Shown here in pieces: positions 54,765 to 60,360 of a stretch of DNA of 60,360 bases. A program made the position numbers and the translations under genes. Each line of letters opens with the position of its first letter. The first letter of the stretch is position 1. Origin of the DNA: Planctomycetota bacterium (GTDB taxonomy: Bacteria > Planctomycetota > Planctomycetia > Pirellulales > UBA7805); the NCBI GenBank assembly GCA_003389215.1, contig QQVP01000118.1, positions 1 through 60,360 on the forward strand, read 5' to 3'. Below the pieces are notes generated by a model. The model saw only the letters and a program-made list of their open reading frames with translations. It was not told the DNA's origin and ran no database searches.

Positions 54765-54812
54765 CACCTATATATTGTAGGGTCGACCTCCGCTGACCAC
54801 AACATACAGTCG
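54765..54812 (-). promoter_or_regulatory. NrdR double operator overlapping the nrdJ promoter
   Basis: Two 16-base NrdR-box-like palindromes sit 32 bases apart (54765-54780 and 54797-54812, 16-base linker), the canonical spacing. On the minus strand they read CTACAATATATAGGTG (the central 11 positions fit the consensus aCwAtATaTwG) and CGACTGTATGTTGTGG (11 of 16 positions). A promoter is built into them: TTGTGG (54797-54802), 17 bases, TACAAT (54774-54779). One box covers the -35 and the other the -10, so binding would block transcription. Boxes and spacing are seen in sequence; NrdR itself is not in the window. Confidence 0.75.
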
Positions 54813-55291
54813 AAAGCGCAGCAGTTTACAGATTTGCTACCGCGCGTCAATCAGGCACTGCTGGCAAGTCTTAAATATCTACTAACAAACATCTTAACGC
54901 ACTCTTCATCAATGGGCGATATATGCCAGTTGATGGCCATGATTTTTTCAGGACACGGCTCTTCTTCGGGGAAAACGCCACTTCGTTAAATTAGGAAACT
55001 CACCTCGCTGGCCGCCATAAATCTCGAAAAATTTTTCGATCTCTTGTTTCGCCTCTCGAACCACCTGGACGACGACTGGCTTGCCAGGTCGTGAGCGGTC
55101 TTGAGCGACCGGGACCTGTTCCCGACACGGAGATTACGCCGGTTCGCAGTCAGGCCCGCGCAGGCCTGTTTGCCAGAGGCCGACTCGGCGGCGCAGAATG
55201 GAAACTCGCCCCACGACCCTCTTCTCGATCTTGTCGCTGATCCTTGAAGGCGATCCGGATCCCAGCCTTGTCCGCCGCACTTCCCCAGAAA
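54813..55291. other. AT-rich intergenic region
   Basis: About 480 bases upstream of both nrdJ and rlmN, markedly AT-richer between 54813 and 55060 than the rest of the window. A short minus-strand frame near 54950-55060 has gene-like composition but no good start. No riboswitch or RNA gene was recognised. The promoter of rlmN must lie here but is not clear. Confidence 0.4.
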
Positions 55292-56365
55292 ATGCACCTT
55301 CTCGACCTCAGCGATGGACAACTCGAGGCCTGGCTCGCCGAGCGAGATCAGCCTGCCTTTCGGGCCCGCCAGATTCGGCGCTGGCTCTTCGCATCCAGGG
55401 CCACTGATTTTGCCGACATGACCGATCTGCCGGCAGGGCTTCGCGATCAGCTGGCCGCCGATTTCCGACTCTGGACGACCGGCGTCGCCGCGCATCATGT
55501 CGATCCAGACGGCACCGAGAAACTGCTGTTCGAGCTGGCTGACGGGCAGCAGATCGAAAGCGTGCTGCTTCGCGACGGAACCCGCCGGACAATCTGTATC
55601 AGCACCCAGGTGGGCTGTGCGATGGGCTGCGTGTTCTGTGCGACCGGTCTCGACGGCGTCGTCCGCAACCTGACCCGCGGAGAGATCGTAGAGCAGATGC
55701 TGCGTCTGGCCCGGCTCCTGCCGCCGGGCGAAGGCCACGCGCCTGCCGAGCGACTGAGCCATATCGTCGTGATGGGGATGGGCGAACCGTTGGCGAATCT
55801 TGATGCGTTGCTGCCTGCTCTGGGCGAGGCGGAAAGCAAGGACGGCCTGGGCATCAGCCCCCGTCGGATCACCATCTCGACGGTCGGGCTGCCGGCGGCG
55901 ATCGATCGCCTCTCGGATCTGGGCACGAAGTACAATTTGGCCGTTTCGCTGCACGCGGCCGACGATGAATTGCGGGAGCGACTGGTCCCGGTGGGCAAGA
56001 AGATCGCCCTGGCCGATATCTTGGCCGCGGCCGATCGCTATTTCGACGTCTCGGGTCGGCGGCTCACCTTCGAGTACGTGTTGCTGGCCGAGGTCAACGA
56101 CCGCGAAGAAGACGCCCGTCGATTGGCCCGCCTGCTCGCGGGTCGCGGGGCTTTGCTCAATCTGATTCCGTACAACGCGGTAGCGGGTCTGCCCTATCAA
56201 ACGCCGAGCGAGGCGCGAACGCGAAAGTTCATTGCCATCTTGGAACGGCAAGGCGTCAACGTGCAGACGCGCCGCCGCAAAGGGGCGAAGATCGATGCCG
56301 CTTGCGGTCAATTGCGGCGCATCAAGGGCGAGGTGCCGTCGACCGTGGTGCCGCTATCGGGTTAG
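55292..56365 (+). CDS. rlmN: 23S rRNA (adenine2503-C2)-methyltransferase RlmN
   Basis: A 357-residue radical-SAM enzyme that methylates A2503 of 23S rRNA and A37 of some tRNAs. The 4Fe-4S motif is CAMGCVFC (Cys109, 113, 116). The conserved Cys seven residues before it (ICISTQVGC) and the methyl-carrying Cys near the end (IDAACGQLRR, Cys338) are both present, as are MGMGEPLANLDALL and LAVSLHAADDELRERLVP. The start at 55292 (MHLLDLSDGQLEAWL) fits the family; a TTG 16 codons upstream is possible. No strong ribosome site. Confidence 0.95.
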   Translation: MHLLDLSDGQLEAWLAERDQPAFRARQIRRWLFASRATDFADMTDLPAGLRDQLAADFRLWTTGVAAHHVDPDGTEKLLFELADGQQIESVLLRDGTRRTICISTQVGCAMGCVFCATGLDGVVRNLTRGEIVEQMLRLARLLPPGEGHAPAERLSHIVVMGMGEPLANLDALLPALGEAESKDGLGISPRRITISTVGLPAAIDRLSDLGTKYNLAVSLHAADDELRERLVPVGKKIALADILAAADRYFDVSGRRLTFEYVLLAEVNDREEDARRLARLLAGRGALLNLIPYNAVAGLPYQTPSEARTRKFIAILERQGVNVQTRRRKGAKIDAACGQLRRIKGEVPSTVVPLSG

Positions 56366-56477
56366 GGACGACGCGCGGCATCCGGATGACGAGAGCAAAC
56401 GGTCACGGGCGGTGAAGTCGAACGCTGCGAGCGAGACGGCCAAGAGGAATTGGAAATGGCCATGTGGAACTAGAAAA

Positions 56478-58433
56478 CTAGAAGTCGTCCTCAAGCTCGC
56501 CGTCCTCGTCTTCGCCAAAGTCCTGTTCTTCGAAGTCACCCTCGCCAGGAAATCCGCCCGGCGGCCCCCCGGGAAAACCGCCGGGAGGTGGTCCGCCAGG
56601 GCCGCCCGGTCCCCCGGGACCACCCATTCCCATCATCATCATTTGGGCCGGGAACTTGAGTAGCTCCAAGACTCCCTGCTCAATGACGAGCCGATACTGA
56701 ACGCCATCGCTGATGCTCTCGGTAGTGACATAGATATGACTCTTGGCCCGGTTGGCGATCAGCTGATCCATTAAGGTCCTCATTACCTGAGTCTGCATTT
56801 GCTGCGCTTGCCGCATTTGTTCGCGCATTTCCTCCTTGAAGCGACGCGTCTCTTCGTCGTCGTTCGGATCGTCCTGGAGGTCTTCGAGGAAATCGACCTC
56901 CGCGGCTCCCTCTGCGGGCATCGTACGCTTGGCGAATTCAGCGATCGCACCCAGGGAGATCTTCAATTCCATCGGTCGTTGCTCGGTCGCCGCCTCCGAC
57001 TTGGAGTCGGCCATGACCTGCCGCAGCATTGCTTCGGAATCGCCACCGGCGGCCAGAAAGACGCTCTTGTCGGCCACGGCGACGAGTACTTCGAACTCGT
57101 CGATCACCTCGGGCAGGGGACCGAAGATGTCTTCGTCATCCATCGGCAGCGTTACCCGATGGACGCGATGTCCCTCGATCTCACCGGCATCCCAACTCAC
57201 TTCGGGAATTCCCTCGCCTCCTTCGAACAGAGCGCCGAGCTCCTTGAGCGACTTTTCCACCAGCGCCCCGTCGGTGACCGAGCCGCCGGCGACCAGCGTC
57301 GGCGACGGATCGAGCACGACGCGCGCGCCGGCGTCGAAATTACCCGACTTCATCGTTTCGTAGGCAACGTCGATCAGATTCGAAAGCGACTGGATGACGA
57401 CTTCCTGGGCTTCCTCCGGCAAGTCCTGCTCCGACGAAATGGTCTCCGCCAGACGGTCCTTCAACTGCTGTTGTTGTTCGCCGAGGGCTTCGATCTCCAA
57501 CTCGCTGGCCTGGCCGCGCTCCATGACGAGAAAGCCCAAAGGCGCGTCGCCCGAGAGAAAGCCGGCGAAATTGCTGGGCGAGTTCTTGTAGCGTGCGTAG
57601 GAGGCGGCCAGTCGACTGCCGCTCTGGGCGGTCATGGCCATTTCACCGACAAGGCTGCGCGACTCCTTTTCCAGCAGGAGCCCAAGCTCGATGTCCTTCG
57701 ACTCGGCCATCATCATCCGGGCGAATTGAATCTGGGCCGGCTCGGGGCCGGTGTCGTCGGCTGCTTCGTCGAAACCACCGCGATCCAAGCCGCCCGGTTC
57801 AAAGGGAGCCCCGCCGCCTGCGCCACCCATGGCCATGAGCATGCTTAGCATGTCGATCCACTGCTCGCGCATCTCCTCGGGGATCCTCTCGACCAAGACA
57901 CGCCCACCGATGACGTACTTCTGGGGCAACTCGCCAAGCAGGGAAGCCGGGTCGTCGGGAAGCGCTTCCAGCGCCGCTTCGACGTCCGACATGAAGGCCC
58001 AAGACCCTTGCTGCTTGATAAGCAACACGGGCCCCGCCTCGTCGGTCTGTACTCCGTAAATCCCGTCGCCCATGTCACGGGCACCGCCGGGAATGATGCC
58101 GAGCATGGCGTCGAAATCACTCACCGGCAGGAATGCGACCGAGACGACTTCTTGGCGATCGCCGAAGTGGAAGGCGACTCCGGCCGCCTTGTCCGTTTCG
58201 ATGCCCGCAAGTCCCTGGCCTCCCGTGGCCATCATCAGCGGCACTTGCAGCGTCTCGGCGGCACCCTCGATTCCGGCGACTTCGCCCAATTCGCCGATCA
58301 GCTGCAGGACGGCGTCGACGCTGCGCAGGGAGACGACGGCAAAGGGCTCGCCGTCCTGGGCGACTGCTGGGGGTGCGAGCGCGCCAAGTACGAGCAAGCA
58401 ACAACAAGCGAGGGACTTGATGAATTTCGTCAT
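56478..58433 (-). CDS. Secreted protein with Gly/Pro-rich and acidic tail
   Basis: A 651-residue exported protein (signal peptide: KSLACCCLLVLGALAPP, then AVAQ). The body is a mixed alpha/beta protein without recognised catalytic motif (PFAVVSLRSVDAVLQLIGEL, SWAFMSDVEAALEALPDD, VEVSF-like strands), with a long helical, Met/Gln-rich segment near the end (EEMREQMRQAQQMQTQVMRT). It closes with a collagen-like run of GGPGGPGGPGG and GGFPGGPPGGFPG units and a strongly acidic tail (DEDGELEDDF). Planctomycetes have many such large periplasmic proteins. Met-rich and acidic stretches could bind metal; inference only. Confidence 0.7.
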   Translation of the reverse strand: MTKFIKSLACCCLLVLGALAPPAVAQDGEPFAVVSLRSVDAVLQLIGELGEVAGIEGAAETLQVPLMMATGGQGLAGIETDKAAGVAFHFGDRQEVVSVAFLPVSDFDAMLGIIPGGARDMGDGIYGVQTDEAGPVLLIKQQGSWAFMSDVEAALEALPDDPASLLGELPQKYVIGGRVLVERIPEEMREQWIDMLSMLMAMGGAGGGAPFEPGGLDRGGFDEAADDTGPEPAQIQFARMMMAESKDIELGLLLEKESRSLVGEMAMTAQSGSRLAASYARYKNSPSNFAGFLSGDAPLGFLVMERGQASELEIEALGEQQQQLKDRLAETISSEQDLPEEAQEVVIQSLSNLIDVAYETMKSGNFDAGARVVLDPSPTLVAGGSVTDGALVEKSLKELGALFEGGEGIPEVSWDAGEIEGHRVHRVTLPMDDEDIFGPLPEVIDEFEVLVAVADKSVFLAAGGDSEAMLRQVMADSKSEAATEQRPMELKISLGAIAEFAKRTMPAEGAAEVDFLEDLQDDPNDDEETRRFKEEMREQMRQAQQMQTQVMRTLMDQLIANRAKSHIYVTTESISDGVQYRLVIEQGVLELLKFPAQMMMMGMGGPGGPGGPGGPPPGGFPGGPPGGFPGEGDFEEQDFGEDEDGELEDDF

Positions 58434-58720
58434 GTCGGTTCTCGATAGGGTGTCGAAGTCTGTCGTCGATGGATCGGTTAGCGTCCGCGTGCCTCGCGGC
58501 CGAGACCCATGAATATGACCGATTGGCGATGCCGAGTCGAATCGATTTGGCGGGCGTCCCGGCGCCGAGCGTGACACGGCACAGTGGCGCGCAGACCATC
58601 GGCACCCAAACGTCGCCGCGGAGGGACTCTCGTCCCTGGCGAGAAACCGAACCGTCCCGCCGAAATAGAGGTTCGCGAGATCAACTCGCGTCACAACAAT
58701 TGCCCCAGACCGCGACGGGC

Positions 58721-58945
58721 TTACCGTTCGCGGAAGGTAATCCGCCCCTTGGTCAAGTCGTAGGGCGAGAGCTCGACCCGCACTCGGTCACCGGGGACGA
58801 TACGGATGAAGTGTTTGCGCATCTTGCCCGCCACGTGGGCAATCACCTCGTGGCCGCCGTCGATCTCGACGCGAAATCGCGTGTTCGCCAGGGCCTGAGT
58901 CACGGTCCCTTCGACTTCGAGCGCTTCCTCTTTCTGCTTCGCCAT
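58721..58945 (-). CDS. infA: Translation initiation factor IF-1
   Basis: A 74-residue S1/OB-fold protein of standard length and sequence ([57 protein letters not shown]). It binds the ribosomal A site during initiation. GGAGG precedes the ATG. It is monocistronic here behind its own promoter (59011-59038), with a small hairpin (CGCACC-GCTC-GGTGCG, 58979-58994) in the leader. Confidence 0.97.
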   Translation of the reverse strand: MAKQKEEALEVEGTVTQALANTRFRVEIDGGHEVIAHVAGKMRKHFIRIVPGDRVRVELSPYDLTKGRITFRER

Positions 58946-59010
58946 GCACTACCTCCACGGGGTTCTTCAGCATCTACCCGCACCGCTCGGTGCGTTGAAA
59001 CGTATCCCAT

Positions 59011-59038
59011 ATCATACCTTGGGCGATCCGCATGTCCA
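59011..59038 (-). promoter_or_regulatory. Promoter of infA
   Basis: On the minus strand TGGACA (59033-59038), a 16-base spacer and TATGAT (59011-59016): five of six matches in each hexamer, about 66 bases before the infA start. Confidence 0.65.
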
Positions 59039-59086
59039 GGCGAATCGGCTCTGGCGAGCCGCTGGCAGCGGCCGCCTGCCCGGCAA

Positions 59087-60262
59087 TTAGCCGGTCGCCG
59101 CGAGGCCCGCTTCAACCGCTGCGAGGATATGCTCGGGCGACTCGATACCGATCGAGAGTCGAATCGTTCCGTCATGGATGTCGAGTTGCTCACGCTCCTG
59201 TGGCGTGAGTCCGACGTGGCTGGTCGAGGCGGGATGACTTAGCGTCGTGCAGATGTCGCCCAGTGACGGATAGAAGGGAATCGCCGGCGCGGCGGCGATG
59301 AACCGCTCGGCTGCTGCCCGCCCACCTGAGAGAGTGAAGGTGACCATATAGCCGCCACCTTGGAGCAACTCACGAGCGAGATCACGATCGGGGTGATCGT
59401 CGAGGCCGGGATAGCGGACGGTCGTCACGCCCGGCTGAGCGGCCAGCATCTCGGCGACCGCCTGGGCATTGGTGCCGGCGCGCTCGACGCGCAGGGCCAA
59501 GGTGCCGAGTCCTCGGGCGGCGAGCCAACATTCCCAAGGGCTGGCCACGAAACCCCAGGTCGCCTGGGCCATGTGAATGCGCTCGAAGTCGGCCTCCCGG
59601 GCCACCAGCATCCCCAGCATCACGTCGCCGTGACCGTTGACGATCTTGGTGATGCTTTCCATGACGAAGTCGGCGCCGTGCACGAGCGGCCGGCAAACGA
59701 CCGGCGAGGCGAACGTGTTGTCGACCAACAGCCGCGCGCCGGCGGCGTGGGCAACCTCGGCCAGCGCCGCAATGTCGGCCACTCGTAGCATCGGGTTGCT
59801 GATCGTCTCAACGACCAGCAACCGCGTTCGATCGCCGACTGCCTGCTTCACTTCCTCAAGATCGTTGGCGTCGACGAGCGTACAGTCGATGCCCAGCCGG
59901 GCCGCTTCCTTCGTGAACAGCTGCAGGCTGCGGCCGTAGAGCTCGCGGCCGATGACGAGGTGATCGCCCGTCTCCAGCAGCGCGACCAGGGCGAGAGCCA
60001 GGCCAGCCATGCCGGCACCGGTAATGAACGCCCGCTCGCCGTCGTGCAGCTCTGCGCACTTGCCGGCCAGTTGCAGTTGATTGGGATGCCCGTAGCGGCT
60101 GTAGACGTAGCCCTCGACTTGACCGGTAAGGAGTTGCTCGGCGTGGTCGGGCGACTCGCAGCGGTAAACCGTGGAGGGACAGAGGGGCGCTGCCAGCGGA
60201 TCACTGCCGCCGGTCGCCGTCCGTTCGGGACGCGCGCAGATGTCGTCGGGTCGGTTGCTCAT
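59087..60262 (-). CDS. Cys/Met metabolism PLP-dependent enzyme (cystathionine gamma-synthase/lyase type)
   Basis: A 391-residue PLP enzyme. The cofactor Lys lies in VMESITKIVNGHGDVMLG. Other family motifs: YVYSRYGHPNQLQLAGKCAE, ITGAGMAGLALALVALLETGDH, VVETISNPMLRVADI, LLVDNTFASPVVCRPLVHGA and the C-terminal LSHPASTSHVGLTPQEREQL, DGTIRLSIGIES. It could be a cystathionine synthase, a lyase or an O-acetylhomoserine sulfhydrylase; sequence reading alone does not separate these. It stands alone at the window edge, about 140 bases downstream of infA's start in the same orientation. Confidence 0.9.
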   Translation of the reverse strand: MSNRPDDICARPERTATGGSDPLAAPLCPSTVYRCESPDHAEQLLTGQVEGYVYSRYGHPNQLQLAGKCAELHDGERAFITGAGMAGLALALVALLETGDHLVIGRELYGRSLQLFTKEAARLGIDCTLVDANDLEEVKQAVGDRTRLLVVETISNPMLRVADIAALAEVAHAAGARLLVDNTFASPVVCRPLVHGADFVMESITKIVNGHGDVMLGMLVAREADFERIHMAQATWGFVASPWECWLAARGLGTLALRVERAGTNAQAVAEMLAAQPGVTTVRYPGLDDHPDRDLARELLQGGGYMVTFTLSGGRAAAERFIAAAPAIPFYPSLGDICTTLSHPASTSHVGLTPQEREQLDIHDGTIRLSIGIESPEHILAAVEAGLAATG

Positions 60263-60360
60263 CGTGCAGGATCGTCGGGGCGACGCAGATTGGCTTCAGG
60301 GACTTGGTGAACGCGGAATGCAAAGGCGAGGGAGTTGTCCGCCCGGTGGCCTGCTAGTCG

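Noticed and set aside
54579..54767. Possible cobalamin riboswitch in the nrdJ leader
   Set aside because: No B12-box-like sequence or matching stem arrangement was found in the ~190-base leader.
54950..55110. Minus-strand short frame (REAKQEIEKFFEIYGG) between nrdJ and rlmN
   Set aside because: Composition looks coding, but there is no ATG and no convincing ribosome site, and an in-frame stop lies just upstream.

Overview
The window is about 60 kb of GC-rich bacterial chromosome from a planctomycete, most likely of the Pirellulales type. The evidence is the gene families present: a PSCyt1/PSD1 cytochrome-like protein paired with a DUF1501 protein, VPEPST-type PEP-CTERM proteins, a dockerin-bearing secreted protein, a YTV-repeat wall protein, DUF1570 and DUF4159 proteins, and a MoxR/DUF58/BatA cluster. 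No CRISPR array, rRNA, exosortase gene or intact insertion sequence was found.

Layout. 1-970: the tail of a gene ending in a REP-like hairpin repeat, and a low-GC orphan gene. 970-8521: a PQQ beta-propeller protein divergent from a secreted FGE-fold/dockerin/PEP-CTERM protein, then a small basic protein gene with its own promoter-like site and terminator, then one uninterrupted 3.3 kb reading frame that strings three complete PEP-CTERM preproteins together. 8522-13615: a sigma-54 (-24/-12) promoter with an upstream palindrome drives a tightly packed four-gene exopolysaccharide-type operon (FemAB-like acyltransferase, unknown membrane protein, MOP-family flippase, ATP-grasp ligase). 13666-15398: a decayed PEP carboxylase gene. 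15526-20861: PSCyt1/PSD1 and DUF1501 pair and an MFS transporter. 21069-24957: a small membrane protein, an IS256-type transposase remnant, D-2-hydroxyacid dehydrogenase, pyruvate kinase and tRNA-His.

25082-33898: a DUF1570 metallopeptidase-like protein, a TIM-barrel epimerase, a secreted unknown, a FabH-like ketoacyl synthase, an NRDE protein, a possible PD-(D/E)XK-fold protein, a LysM protein with a catalytically dead L,D-transpeptidase domain, and a zinc-ribbon membrane protein. 34146-44784: a YTV-repeat wall protein, a HEAT-like membrane protein, a lipoate ligase family protein, and the MoxR/DUF58/BatA/VWA four-gene cluster. 45031-51373: a terpenoid-cyclase-fold/DUF4159 protein, an LptD/OstA-like outer membrane protein and diacylglycerol kinase. 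51450-60262: class II ribonucleotide reductase under an NrdR-type double operator, RlmN, a secreted Gly/Pro-rich protein, IF-1, and a Cys/Met-metabolism PLP enzyme.

The left third is dominated by envelope and surface functions: PEP-CTERM cargo next to a sigma-54-controlled polysaccharide operon fits the known coupling of exosortase sorting to exopolysaccharide production. The most unusual item is the fused PEP-CTERM polyprotein at 5198-8521. The class II reductase is the best case in the window for inferring regulation directly from sequence. All assignments are from reading the sequence; no database search was run.
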